From positions 81,491,825 through 81,555,824 of the forward strand of contig CM075764.1 of the NCBI GenBank assembly GCA_037974665.1: a DNA stretch of 64,000 nt. Direction: 5' to 3'. This document shows, one piece after another, positions 1 through 12,566 of the stretch. A program made the position numbers and the translations under genes. The first letter of the stretch is position 1, and the number at the start of each line of letters is the position of its first letter. The notes under the pieces were generated by a model. The model worked only from the letters and a program-made list of their open reading frames with translations, was not told where the DNA came from and ran no database searches. The stretch is from Ehretia macrophylla. Taxonomy: Eukaryota > Streptophyta > Magnoliopsida > Boraginales > Ehretiaceae.

Positions 1-1291
1 AATATCACAAAATACAACAATATAACAATATAATAACAAAAGCTATTAAACACATAAAAGAAGGACAACAGGTTGCCCTCAAACATGAATTTATTGTAAA
101 AGCAATTCAATAAACATTAGAATAACAAGATCAACAAGTTTACTAGTCATTTCCAACATTAAGCATAACTTAAGCACATAACCCCTTTGTCTACAAGCGT
201 GATTTAAGTTCTAAATGAGACACGAAGCAAATTTACTCAAACCAACTATCACACATCTCTAGTGACACCAAAAGACACCTATCCAAGCCTTAAAAAACTC
301 ACTTTTAGTATAGAAGCTCGGGTAGGCCCCGAGGGTGCTTTGAACTATAGCTACGCAATTCGCCCCTCAATTCAACGCAATAAAAGCACCAAAAGTGCTT
401 CCATGCCTAGTAGAACCCCAAATTAACTTCAATTCATACACGGATTTACTTTTCGTTCAAAACCCATTTCTAAAATTAGCTAATTTCGCGTTTTAGCTAG
501 GTTCTGAGCAAATTAACTACACATGACCTATAACCTAGCTTTATTAACATCTATAGCACCTAACTATAGCATAGAATGAAGCCCTAAGTCACATGTTTAC
601 AATACCCTAAAATATTACTATTCATTGTATTCCTCAACTACCCTATGCAAAATTACCATAACCAAAGCAATAGGCACCACAAAACAAGTCTCTAGAACAT
701 GTAGATTACTCTTTATAAAGGAATTAAGCATATTATATACATATACATGCAAATCTAGAAATTTAACTTTTAAGCAAAAACATTGTATATGCAAAAACAA
801 GTGAAAATCCCTTGCAAATCAAGGTGTGGATGCTAGGAATGGCTTGAGAACCCTAGAAACCACTTGATCCTAGCTTAGTAGAGCCAAAGATTGAAGATTT
901 GTTGAGCAAAATTCTCCTTTTCCTTCTTTATGCTTCTCGGATTTGCTAGGGACAAGGGGGGAATTAATTGATTTGTTTTTATGTTATTTTGTATGTGTAT
1001 GTATATTATTATGTGTATATATTATATATGCTATGTGTTTGTATTGTGTTGACAACAATTTTGGGCCAAAATAACTTGTGGAATCAATTAAACTAAAGCC
1101 CAAAGTAAATAAGTTCATTTAGTCCACTAAACTAATGTTCTACTATTCACTCGAATCGGGAAACATTTTCTAAACGAGCTCTCCTAACGTGAATTGCTCA
1201 AATGCTCACTTTCTTCATTCCTCAAATGGGTAATGTAATATAAGAAAAATATTAATTCAGAGAAATTAGACAGTAAAATTTTATGTTGAAT
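1..1291 (-). repeat. Part of the 3' LTR of element B
   Basis: This stretch matches 13608 to about 14895 almost base for base, which is the 5' LTR of the same element. About 1 kb of this LTR lies left of the window. It carries the two LTR hairpins described in the findings: CTCGGG/CCCGAG at 317-333 and AAGCAC/GTGCTT at 384-400. Confidence 0.9.
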
Positions 1292-1379
1292 AGTTTTAGT
1301 TCTGAGCTCTTGAACTTTAACCATTGGAATACTTTTAGTTCTGAGCTCTTGAACCTTCCAGTCCACAATCCGATGAGGT

Positions 1380-2470
1380 TTCTTAGTATACGACAAAGTC
1401 TCACTAATCTTAAAGGCTCTGGCTCAAGAATGTGAGAAGGATCTAGCTGATATTTCCAAAGCATTGAGACATGGAAGACATCATAAAGTCTGCCCAAACT
1501 CGAAGGTAAAGCTAGTCTATAAGCCAATCCGCCAACTTTCTCAGTTATTTCAAACGGTCCCACATATCTCAGACTGAGTTTACCGCCTTTTCCATGCCGA
1601 ATCAGACCTTTACGAGGAGAGATTTTAAGAAACACCCGGTCACCCACGGCAAACTCTAGATCACGATGACGTCGATCTGCATATTTTTTTTTGGCAACTC
1701 TGAGCTGTAAGCATTCTTTTCTTGATAAGCTGCACATTATCAATCATTTTGTTTATCTTTGGTATCAAAGTAGGGTCAATAGTTTTTATCTCTCCAACCT
1801 CATCCCAATATAAAAGAGATCTACACTTACGCTCATACAGTGCCTCATAAGGTGTCATGCCAATAGTAGCTTGGTAACTATTGTTATAGGCAAATTCTGC
1901 AAGTGACAAATATCTCTCCCAACTCTTACCAAAGTCCAGAATGCAGGCTCGTAATATATCCTCAAGTATTCTGATGGTTCTTTCAGATTGTCCGTCAGTT
2001 TGTAGGTGGTAAGATGTACTGAAACTCAACTTTGTGGCTAAAGCTTTCTGAATCTTCTGCCAGAACTGACATGTGAATCTGGGATCTCTGTCGGACACAA
2101 TACTCTTTGGAGTCCCGTGAAGCCTAACAATTTTTTCAATATATAGCTTTGCTAACTTGTCAAGATTATCTATTTTCTTCGTGGCAATAAGGTGAGAAGT
2201 CTTGGTTAGTCTATCAACAACAACCCACACAGAATCATTACCCTTGAAGATCTTGGCAAGTCTGAAACGAAATCCATAGTAATGTGGTCTCATTTCTAAT
2301 CAGGAATAGTCAACGGTTGTAGTAACCCTGTTGGTCTTTGATGTTCAGCCTTAACTTTCTGACAGGTCAAGCATCTAGCTACATAATCAGCAATCTCTCT
2401 TTTCATATTATTCCACCAGAAATTCTATTTCAAATCCCTATACATCTTTGTACTTCCTGGGTCGATTGTA
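1380..2470 (-). pseudogene. Element B integrase remnant
   Basis: Reading on the minus strand, about 2300-2470 encodes the zinc-binding N-terminal part (CxxCQKxKAEHQ-like text). 1661-2293 encodes the catalytic core, with motifs such as WVVVDRLTKTSHLI, SDRDPRFT and HLQTDGQSERTIRILED. 1400-1743 encodes the C-terminal part, with DRVFLKISP, VGPFEI and DVFHVSMLWKY. These are the standard blocks of a Ty3/gypsy integrase, which in life joins element cDNA to host DNA in the nucleus. The remnant is broken. Near its end a 38-bp stretch (about 1299-1358) is present twice in tandem. Whether a chromodomain once followed cannot be told. Confidence 0.9.
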
Positions 2471-2664
2471 TATCTCGAACTGGGTGCCTCTGCCAATATT
2501 TCTTTCTTTAATGTTGGCTCACTTGTAATACAAATTCTACCTTTAAATCTGATAATGCCATCATCGTGAAGTTTAAAATCTGACTCTTCCCCTTTTGACT
2601 TTTCTTGAATTTTCAGCAATTGAGGGTCAATTTGTTGCGCTTCTCTAATTCTGGATAACAACAA
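2425..2664 (-). pseudogene. Element B RNase H-integrase linker remnant
   Basis: The 79-residue frame contains IREAQQIDPQLLKIQ, DGIIRFKGRICI and ILAEAPSSRYTIDPGSTKMY, the familiar linker between RNase H and the zinc domain of integrase in plant Ty3/gypsy polyproteins (HSSPYSIHPGxTKMYRDL-type text). It lies between the RNase H and integrase remnants, as expected. Confidence 0.85.
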
Positions 2665-2779
2665 GGATTGAATTTGTAAACTAGCAAATTGAATACCTGG
2701 ATTTCAAGTCTTTGGTTTCCACAAGAATAATTCTTCCATGAACTCCCAATTCTTGATAATCAGGCTAGCAACTGTAGCC

Positions 2780-3147
2780 TTTTGGCTCAAAGTATCAGCG
2801 ACAATGTTGGCTTTACCTGACAGATAGCTAATAGTGCAGTTATAATCTTCAAGTAGCTCTAACTAATGCCTCTACCTCATATTCAACTCTTTCTATGAGA
2901 ACAGATATTTCAGGCTCTTGTGATCTGTGAAAATTTTAAATTTGTTACCCCATAAGTAGTGACGCCACTTCTTTAAAGCAAAGATGATAGCTGCAAGTTC
3001 CAAATCATGTGTAGGGTAGTTAAGTTCATAGGGTTTTAATTTTCTTGAAGCATATGCAATCAATTTTCCATTCTGCATTAAAACACATACTAATCCCTCT
3101 TTTGAAGCATCACTATAGATCACAAAGTTGTCAGTTCCTCCAGGCAA
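2780..3147 (-). pseudogene. Element B RNase H remnant
   Basis: Frame with [49 protein letters not shown] and [14 protein letters not shown], which are the diagnostic blocks of Ty3/gypsy RNase H. It follows directly after reverse transcriptase in the minus-strand order. In a working element it removes the RNA strand of the RNA-DNA hybrid during copying. Confidence 0.92.
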
Positions 3148-3159
3148 AGTATGAATAGG

Positions 3160-3930
3160 AGTAGTAGTTAACCTTTTCTTCAGTTCCTAGAAGCTACCCT
3201 CACATTTCTCATTCCAATCAAACACAGTCTTCTTTTGAGTAAGTTGAGTCAAAGGCCCAACAATTTTAGAAAAATCATTGACAAATCTTATATAATAACC
3301 TGCTAAACCCAAAAAATTGCGGATCTCTGTAACAGTCTCATGCCGTTTCCATGACAATACAACATCTATCTTTGCCAGATCAACAACAATACCATCCTGT
3401 GAGATTATATGACCCAGAAAAGCAACTTGCTTAAGCCAAAATTCACACTTGCTAAATTTGGCAAATAGTTTATGCTCCTACAAAGTCTGTAACACAATCC
3501 TCAAATGTTGTTCGTGTTCAGCCTCATATTTTGAGTATACCAGTATATCATCAATGAAAATTACCACAAATTGGTCTAAGTGTGGTCGGAATACTCTTTG
3601 CATTAAATCCATAAATGCGGCGGGAGCATTAGTCAATCCAAATGGTAGAACAACAAACTCATAGTGACCATATCTTGTTCTAAAAGCAGTTTTAGGCACA
3701 TCATCTCTTCAGATCCTCAATTGATAGTAGCCTTGTCTTAGATCAAATTTGGATTACACTTTCGCCCCTTGCAGATGATCAAATAGTTCTTCTATCAGTG
3801 GTAACGGATACTTATTCTTTATTGTCACCTGATTGAGTCCCCTGTAATCAATACACAAACGAAAGGATCCGTCTTTCTTTTTAACAAACAAGACTGGTGC
3901 GCCCTAGAGAGAAGAACTAGGTTGAATGAA
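3160..3930 (-). pseudogene. Element B reverse transcriptase remnant
   Basis: The minus strand shows the reverse transcriptase blocks in order. [11 protein letters not shown]-like text lies near 3830-3870, [19 protein letters not shown] with [16 protein letters not shown] near 3580-3700, and the catalytic box FIDDILVYS near 3535-3560. Connection-domain text (FLGLAGYY-like) lies at about 3200-3310. The family is Ty3/gypsy. Broken; the domain assignment itself is secure. Confidence 0.93.
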
Positions 3931-4644
3931 TCATTTCTCAAGTAAACCCTGCAGTTGTACTTTTAACTCTTGTAGTTCAGGGGGAACCATTCTATATGGA
4001 GTCCTAGAGATAGGGGTAGTCCCTGGCAGTAAATCAATCACGAACTTTATCTCTCTATCAGGTGGCAAACCCAGCAACTCCTCGGGAAACACTCTCAGAA
4101 ACTCTTTTACAATTGGCACCTCATTTAATTTTAATTTGTCCCCAGGTTGATTAATTAAATAAGAAAGATAAGCTTCACAACCCTTACCCAACATCTTAGA
4201 TGCTTTTATAGATGAAATTATAGGGGTCCCCGTTGATTTTTTACTCCCAACTATCTCAATTACAGGTTGGTCAGGCATCTCAAGTTTTACAATCTTCTTC
4301 CTACAATCAAGTTGTGCATAATATCTTCCTAACCAATCTATTCCCAATATAATTTCAAAGTGGCAGAAAGGTAGAATAATCAAATCAGCAGGAAACACAC
4401 GACCCTCAATACAAATATTGTATGCCTTACAGACAGACTGAGTAACAAACTTCGGACCCATAGGTGTATATACCACAATCTTATGCAACGATTTATCATG
4501 TTTCAAATTAGCATTTTGTGCACAAATAGGTGTGATAAATGAATGTGTAGCCCCGAAGTCAATTAAAACTTTAACCGACTGATCATTAAGAAGAAAAGTA
4601 CCTTCTACCACCGTAGTGGTATCCGAAAGCTCCTTCGTATCCAA
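3931..4644 (-). pseudogene. Element B protease and start of reverse transcriptase
   Basis: A 237-residue frame. An aspartic-protease core LIDFGATHSFI sits near residue 27, followed by VFPADLIILPF and ILGIDWLGRYYAQLDC at about residues 83-113, the usual flap and C-terminal blocks of plant gypsy proteases. The frame ends with FPEELLGLPPDREIKFVIDL and YRMVPPELQELKVQL, the link into reverse transcriptase. In life the protease cuts the gag-pol polyprotein inside the particle. It is the longest continuous piece of the element. Confidence 0.93.
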
Positions 4645-4679
4645 AGCAAATGCTCGAGCCTGAGCTCGCTAAACCGGTA

Positions 4680-5743
4680 CTACACTTGCCGCTCTAGTCT
4701 AACCCGTTTGCCTTGAGGTCTGCCCCTAAGGATTCTTATATTTAGGGCAATCTTTAACCCTATGCTACTCACTTCCGCAACCTGTGCACTTCCCTGACTT
4801 CCTCCAGCAATTTTTCTCAGTATGACCCCCACGCTGGTAGAAGCTGCACTGCTGGTTTTTCTTTGCAGCAGTGCCTCCCGTAGGAGCTTTGTACGTGGAG
4901 GTAGCTGTGTTACCCTACTGAGCCCTAGCTGTAGCAAGTCTAGTCTGGCTCTGAAGCTGGCTCTGTGCAGGTTTGCCCTGTGATTGTGACTGTACCGGCC
5001 TTGGGTAACTCTGTGTCTGGAATTGTCGCTGCTGCTGAAATTGAATCGGACTAGCTGACTGAGTTTGACGAGGTGCCCACTGTCCTTGAAAAACAACCTG
5101 CCTTTTGCTAGGCTTGCTAGAACTGGCAATCAACTCGGCCTTACGCTTCGCAAACCTTGAAGCCGCCTGTACTGCCTCTGAAAATATGGCATATGTATGA
5201 GTAGATAGATTTAAGTTGATATTCCCTTTCAGACCCCGAATAAATCTCTGAATTCGGCGTCTCTCAAGGCGAACCAACTCTGGCATATATCGGGACAATC
5301 GATCAAATACGGCCTCGTAATGGGCAACAGTCATATTGCCCTGCCTAAAAGCAACAAACTTTTCCTCACGTCTTTCTTTAGTCACCTCAAAAATATATTT
5401 CTCTCTGAACTCACTCATAAAATTAGCCCAGGTACGCTATACCGTCTCATCTACCCATTTCTGTTGTACAGTTCTCCACCACTCTTCAGTATCACTCTCC
5501 AGAAGAAATGTGGCAATGTGAATCCGTCTGCCATCATTATATTCAAGCACATTAAAGATTTTATCAACTTTGTTGATCCATCTTTCAGCTATTTTATCAT
5601 CTGGCTTACCCAGGAAGCTTGTTGCCCCATGTTTCAAGACTTTCTCAAGCTGATTACTACCTCCTGTAGTGCTATTGCCCTAGGCCCTGTCCCTACCACT
5701 GCCAGGATTAATTGCAGGCTGAGCCCCCGTCTAACGCTGTTCA
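4680..5743 (-). pseudogene. Element B gag remnant (main part)
   Basis: The stretch 5437-5637 encodes FLGKPDDKIAERWINKVDKI and FLLESDTEEWWRT, the start of the retrotransposon gag domain. 4915-5418 continues with MSEFREKYIFEVTKERREEK, FVAFRQGNMTVAHYEAVFDR and RRIQRFIRGL, followed by a Gln/Ser-rich tail typical before the zinc knuckle. Text for a CCHC knuckle (GxHTEKNC-like) is visible near 4760-4830. Gag forms the shell of the virus-like particle. The gene is broken and split by solo LTR E at 5743/5744; its first codons lie beyond 12077. Confidence 0.9.
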
Positions 5744-7546
5744 TGTAACACCCCGATCTCTCTCGAGACCAGAACCCAAAACCCAAAACCCAAGTCACAG
5801 AAAATGAGGGGAAATGGATATAGTCTCCCCTGTTTAAAGGACTAATCAAAAACCTGCAAGCAGCAAGTATAACCCCAATACAACGCCCCAACTCCAACCG
5901 TACAACTTTTCCTAGTCTCAAGGCCATCCGAGCCTTAGACAAAAACATAACCACACGAGCATACAATCAAAAGACAATAAAGTCTATCTTTAGCTATTAC
6001 ATGCACTACTCTATCAAATCTCATAAATCCTTAATTTAGTTTACAATCCAACAAGCCATACAAAAATACATACAAGACTTCAAGGGTTTCAAAACAGAAC
6101 ATAAACACATCAAGTCCCATCATCACAAACAGCTTCCAACCTCAGCAAGATAAGCAACCAACAACACGGCACATAAGGTAGTTGTTCTAACTGCACTTGA
6201 AACATGTTAAAACAAGGAATGAGTAACCAAAGTTACTCAGTGAGGGAGGTTATGCAGTAAATCGGGAAGTACTACATGATATGCAACAAGATAACAACAT
6301 ATTCAACACCAAATAACACAACTAGCTAAATAAGTAATTAACTACATATAAAAAGGATACGGTTTCACTTGTCTTCCATCACGAGCCACGAGCCAAGATC
6401 TTCAAGCAAGTGCCGGCAAATCCCTTATTCCTCCAAATGGGATACTCTGGATGTACCCCGATCATACAATCCATTTCTCCCGAGGTAGGTTCGTATGCCC
6501 CGACAAAGTGAACCACGCCTCTGGGGTAGGGGAGTATACCCCAGCGAGAAAGGGAATAGGCACCATGGTAGTCGAGGAAGCATGGTAAGCCCGATGTCGC
6601 CCGTGTTTCACGACGTTACCATGTTCGAGAAGGTTGCGCAACCCCGAGTCAAGATCACGAGAGCCAAGAATATCAAATCACGTAAGAGGAATGACAAAGT
6701 AGGCCGCCCTCATAGGTAATCACAAATAACATGAAAAGACTCAAGAACTCACGAGATTTTACTAGGTAATATCAAATAAATACGAGAAAACACAAGATAT
6801 CACGAGGTAGCATGTAAATCGTACATATAACCTTTATCAATTAGACTAAATCATATAATCTAAAGGCAATAAACTAAGCTAAGATGCACAAAAGGAACAA
6901 AGACTCCCTCACCTTAGTAAACCAAACTTGTAAGAGTCTAGCCAAGGATACAAGGACTAGCGCCAATTTCTTCTCAACATCTTGGACTGGCTCAAGGAAT
7001 TAAATCCTATCATGTAGTAAACACATACTTATCACAAGAAATCTTATAGATGTCACCCACAGTCAATGCACTAAAGTTCACATCACATAATCAGTTTAGC
7101 AACACAACAAGATACAGTCACATATTAAACAAGTAATTATGCCAGCTGATTTAAAAACTTCACCTAAAGGATAAACATACTATGCAACCCATTTGAACTC
7201 TTAGCTGAGCAATTAAAGGCTCTTTACCAGTCACACTCATAACCTTACACATATAATACAATTAACAAGTAATATAACCAATATAAACTAAATATAATCG
7301 TTTTCATTCAATCTTTCACAAGTAACATGTACTTCAACTTAGGAACTTCTTTAAATAGATGAACATGTTATACATGAACAATTAAACACTTATCCAATCA
7401 ATTAATGAGCCAATTAAAAACAATTATCAACATGGTTCATAACCAGTTCCTTTAGTCCTCTTTCAAATTCATACTAAACTAAAGTCATGCAAACCAAATA
7501 ACTTAATTCACAAAACTTCACTACTATGATACGTACACTACACAAA

Positions 7547-9847
7547 TGTCACGCCCCAACTCGACCCCACCTACGATCAGTCAGGACGCAACGAAATTTC
7601 GACAGTATAACGACAGTAATTAGGACACCGAGGCTCTAAACCAACCTCTTTAGAACATCATACATCAAACTCCATAAACAATCCCAAAAATCATCTCCTC
7701 AATTAAGTTAACAACATACAACACATCCATATTATACAATAATCATTCTTCAACATTCCAATCATAGTTATACGCCTCCGTTCCAACTTAATACATAGGC
7801 TATACATACATTTCAAAATAGATTATACAAAACATTATGTTACAACAACTAAGATAATCTCATGGCAATGACTCCTGCACATAAGACTCATCCACATACG
7901 ACACATTTCTCTCTTCAGGAGGCACATACCCGTAGTCAAAATCAGTAACACCTGCATGCATGCAATAATAGAGAGTGAGCTTATATAAATAAGCCCAGTG
8001 AGGATCCGATAGATCTCGAGCAAGGTTTACTAAACTCCTTGGAAATAATCCTTTGAGTCAGTAAACACACAATAACATAAATAATACTATCATCACATAA
8101 CTATATGACCATTCAGTAAAGGATACTCTCTCTAGTTGGTGTAGCTCCAAACGCCATCACGATCTCAACCGTTCTTCTTATAACTCCCCATTACTCACGC
8201 ACCCGAGGTACCTCACTAGCCCCTCCCTCCATGACACCTCCGTCATGCGAGCTGGGGGTAGCCTTTGGCAGTCATGCCGTTATCAACCCGACAGTCCAAC
8301 GCTGCCCGAGAGGTGGCACACACATACCAAGACTCCATAATCATCAATCATCAATCAATCATCAATCAATCATCAATCAATATATTATCATCATCAATAA
8401 TCATATTATCATCATAATAATATCAATAAACAATTTAACAACAAATAACTAAGTTAGATGACAAAGTAGGCCATCCAACCGAACATGCATTAAACACACA
8501 ATCAAACCCTAGTTTACCCATCAACAACTCACAATTCAATCACTCAAACCACACCCGATCAACTAAGGCTCAATTCAATAATTTAAAGAAAGATAACCTA
8601 AACTTCAAATAATCATATCTTACATTCTACTAATCCAAACAACCCCAAATCAGTTTCAAACACTCACCCATTCGATCAACTACATTAGCCCCCTCGGAAA
8701 CCAACCAAAACACATCCAAATCATGCCCAATAACCCTAAAACCCTAAGATGTCATGGCTGAAATTTCTGAATTTTCACCCGAACATCGTAATCAAAAATT
8801 CGGCATTATAACGGCGTTACCACGTAATTAACAAACTTTTAGAAATCGACGGCAATCGATTCCAACCACAACAACTCAAAATAATCCTCAAAAAGCCATT
8901 CTATCAACTTTAAATACTCAAAAATAAATAATTTCGCTACAATGGCTCAAATCTCGTAGTAATACACATAAACGATCCCTAGCATGCATAGAGCAATAAT
9001 CTAACATCAGATTAACATTCTAACGGTTCAAAATGCAGTTATGAGCAAAAACAAAAAAATGAGTTTTGAGATCTAGAATTTTTTTCTCACCTTTGATGTG
9101 TTTTGATGCAAGAAATGTGTAGAATGGATGCCAAACAATCAATTTCAAGCTTTGAATCACTCAATTCGGCTTTGAAATGCAAAATCTATGAGAAAAATAC
9201 TTTGAAAATGCCTTCATCTTTCTCCTCCAAGGAGCCACGGTTTTGTGTGTGTTTTTGGTGGTGTTTTGCTTTGTTTTCAATGTGTGTTGATCATATATTA
9301 AGCAAATGTCAAATAAATAAAAGAAAGTCATAGTGGAAACTAATTATTTTTAGTGTTTTCTTGTCTTTAAATGCATTTTCTTGATCACCAAAGTTCAAAA
9401 CAATTATTCAACACCCAAGCTAGCTCAAGTAGGTTATTTTTAGGTGACAAGAAGTTTTACAATCAAACAATTCTACTCGAGTCGGCTTATAACTCGATTT
9501 TCGCAAAAGTCGGTGTAAAAACCCTAATAAATTCTTAAGCCGATTTTAAAACCGTTTTAATCAAACACAAGTCTATTAAAGTCCGTGGTCTAGGTCTAGA
9601 AGGGTTAAAAAGACCAGTTTCAAAATTTTAGCGGACGTGTTTCGAAAACACTATTCACTAAAAATCGATGATAAAATTTCTGACTTCGTTTTTGATGAAA
9701 TTTTCATGAATTCACATTTAGCATGTTCTAGGAGTATTAATATCAAAATTATCACATTCTAAGTCATATAGCCCATAAACAGGTCAATTCATGCAAAACG
9801 AGATAAAACACGTAAATCGAGTTAAAGCAGAAAAGTGGGATTTCACA
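7547..9847 (-). mobile_element. Solo LTR F1 (D/F family) nested in LTR E
   Basis: Starts TGTCACGCCCCAACTCGACC and ends GGATTTCACA. It is the reverse complement of the D-type LTR (33887-36325) and the sister of F2. Flanks are ACAAA before and ACAAG after, a target repeat with one mismatch. Length is about 2.3 kb. A simple run of ATCA-rich repeats lies at 8336-8440. Confidence 0.88.
8336..8440. repeat. ATCAATCA-type short tandem repeat in LTR F1
   Basis: Repeated ATCATCAATCA units grade into ATTATCATCATAAT. The same site in the D-type LTRs holds GATTGATTATTGATT-like units, and in F2 a 56-bp tandem repeat, so this is a repeat-prone position of the LTR family. Confidence 0.75.
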
Positions 9848-12082
9848 ACAAGGCATATAAACATTTAATTACTCAATTATAAAGCAATTATCATTAAATT
9901 AACTATGTGAACACAAATGGATCAATATTATACCTTTCCCAACACTTTACCACAAACTCACACATGCCTCAAAACTGCAATTAAATACTCTAGATGCAAC
10001 TATAAGGCAATACAAGTACTAAAGCAATTAATTCATTCATTTTTCCTTTGTTCAACTAGGCTATTCTTCTTCTATATGAAATTCAAGGTTCCAATTCTAT
10101 AAACCAACCATACCACATCCCTAAGGCTACCAAAAGATACCTATCCAAGTCTTGAAAACTCGCTTTTGAGACAAAAGCTCAGGAAGGCCCCGAGTGGGTT
10201 TTAATTACACCTACCCTATTCGGACCCCAATTTAATGCAACGAAAGTACCAAAAGTACTTCCATGCCCCAATGATACCTAATTTAAAGTCCAAATGTACC
10301 CGGATTACGTTTCGTGAAAAACTCCCTTTTAAAAGTTAGCTAGTTTTACATTTTAACTCAAATTTGGGTAAATTAACTACATGATAGCATTTAACTAGTT
10401 TCAAATACATGTAAAGCACCTAAATGAAGCATCAATTCGTTCCAAATATCAACCTAAAGCCAAACCCTAATTTTCATCACTATTCATTGTCTCTTTTGTG
10501 ATCTCAAGCTTCAACCATGGAGATAGCCATGTAACTACTCAAATGTAGTCTACACAACATGTAAAGCATATATGATACAACATTTAAGCATTTCTATAGC
10601 CAAAATCAACAAATCACAAAATTATTAAAGTTGACACAAACTTTAAATTCAATTAAATACAAACTCTCTCACCTCCTAGTTGATGCACAAGCCTTGAATA
10701 AGCAAGAATTAGCCTTGGATCACCTCTCTCTAGCTCAAAATCAACTCACCAAGCAAGCCTTAGAATTTTTCCTCTTTTTCTTTCTTGCTACTGCCCGACA
10801 GGTCACATTCTTTTTCTTTTGCTAAGTTTTGACTTTTAGTTAATATATTATATTAATATATGATCAAATACAATTGCATACAAGGCTTTAGTTTGTTTCA
10901 ATTCTTTTTTTTTCTTTCCCTGGACCTACGGTCCAACTTGTATTTTATTTATTTATTTATTTTTGTTTGTTTGTTTATTTTCTTAGCTACTATATGTAAG
11001 TATGTAAAAGCTAAGTAAATAAATAGCCTACTAGTAGTTTGGGCTTTAGTTAAATATAATTGGGCTATAAAACTAAGTAAAAACTAATACGAATACTAAA
11101 AGTCCAAGTAATTAAAATATTACTATTCACCTGGGGACACTAAAAACATTTATTTTTTTCATGCTCGGGACATAAAATGCACATTTCAATAATGAACGAA
11201 TATACTAAATACAATAATATTCAGGGACAAAATATTAAATTCGAAAAATAAAGAAGTTCAAAATTTTACTTGAACTCAAGTTCAATTTGACAATTAAATC
11301 ATATAAAAGCAAATAAGGCCAAAGAAGGGCAAATAAGTCAAATATGTACATAGAATAATTAAATATAATAAATTAAAAGTCTCTTTGGGCTCGGAAAACT
11401 AAGTCAATTAATTATAAACAAGTAATAAATATAAGATAATTTTTTTCTTGGTAATTAGATAAAATTCACATAAATACATTTATTACTAAAAAAATATATA
11501 TTAAGATAGCCCATTTAGGTCCGGGCCAAATAAATAAATTTTTTTACTAAAATAATAAGTCAGTTCCTTCGGGTCCGAGAAACATAAATAAATATAATTA
11601 TTAAAATAATAAACTAGCTCGTTTAGATCTGGACACAAGCATCCTGTTCGAACAGTAAGATAAATTAATTTAAAGACATGTAAAACAATTTTAAATAATT
11701 AAAATAATAGAATAAATGTCCCGGACAAATCATTTAAATATAAATTAAATAAATACAAATAATGAAAATAATAAATTAACGACTTTATGTAAATCAATTA
11801 AATATAATTTAAATAAATATAAATGATGATAATAAAAAAAAAATTATTCCCGGGTGAGGCTTCACATTCAAATAGTGAAATTAAATTATTTTAAATTGTT
11901 AGTAAAATAAATTTTAATAAATAAAATAATAAAATAATTATTTCGGGAAAGCCAATTGAATATAATTTAAGTGAGTACAACAGTTATCGTAACACGTTTT
12001 TTAAGAATGATGCAATTTAATAAAATAAATATATGCAAATTAATAAAATGTCTATATGCTAGGTTTGGGTCATCACAGTTCA

Positions 12083-12548
12083 TCTACAAACTAAGTAATT
12101 CTGTCAATTGCCATTGCCATAGTAGTTATCACTTGTTCATTACTCGGCTATTCAGCATCTTGTGCCCTGGTTTGTCTATGGGGTCCCATAGTAGAAACTA
12201 GAATGCAAAAGTATTACAACAGGCATATATATATAAATCACAAATAAATCACATAAAAACAAGCTCAAATAAGTTAACATGAAGTCATACAAAGTCATAC
12301 AAAACACTTTATGCACAAAAGTTAAATATAAGTCACTTAATCATGCTTTTCATCCTAAACTTTTCATATTCATACCCAAAACTCATGGAAAACACTTTAT
12401 ATTCTCACGTTCGTGCTAGCATGTTCTTTACCTAATTAATCATTCACTTAATCAATCAAAGAAACACTTATTCACACACTTACACTTTCACATAATAAAC
12501 CTCTACCCCATAGACTGAGAAACCTATCTCGGCTCATGCATTCTATAA
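12083..12548 (-). pseudogene. Element B leader and first part of gag
   Basis: Between solo LTR E and the primer site lies about 465 bp that completes element B's 5' side. Minus-strand text near 12100-12200 reads as a gag start with a short methionine-rich helix (MAMAID), as found before the gag core in related elements. From about 12220 to 12548 I see only AT-rich untranslated leader. Weak on exact start. Confidence 0.55.
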
Positions 12549-12560
12549 GCTCTGATACCA
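12549..12560 (-). other. Primer binding site of element B
   Basis: GCTCTGATACCA on the plus strand, so TGGTATCAGAGC on the element's strand. This is the site complementary to the 3' end of initiator-Met tRNA used by most plant LTR elements. It lies 6 bp inside the LTR edge at 12567. Confidence 0.95.
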
Positions 12561-12566
12561 CCTAAA

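Larger units (their letters stand above)
5744..12077 (-). mobile_element. Solo LTR E (gypsy type), interrupted by solo LTR F1
   Basis: Starts TGTAACACCCCG and ends GGGTCATCACA. The 5 bases before it (GTTCA, 5739-5743) are repeated right after it (12078-12082), a perfect target duplication, so this is a single LTR left after recombination of a full element. Without the nested F1 it is about 4.0 kb. It sits in element B's gag. Orientation is minus, judged by likeness of its 5744-5850 end, reversed, to the end of element A's LTR. It carries the palindrome GGTTGCGCAACC at 6632-6643 and the stem and hairpins noted in the findings. Closest relative here is solo LTR G. Confidence 0.9.

Noticed and set aside
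8336-8440. CRISPR-like direct repeats
   Set aside because: Short ATCA-type microsatellite in a plant LTR, with no spacers of even length. The 56-bp repeat at 39301 likewise has no repeat-spacer structure.
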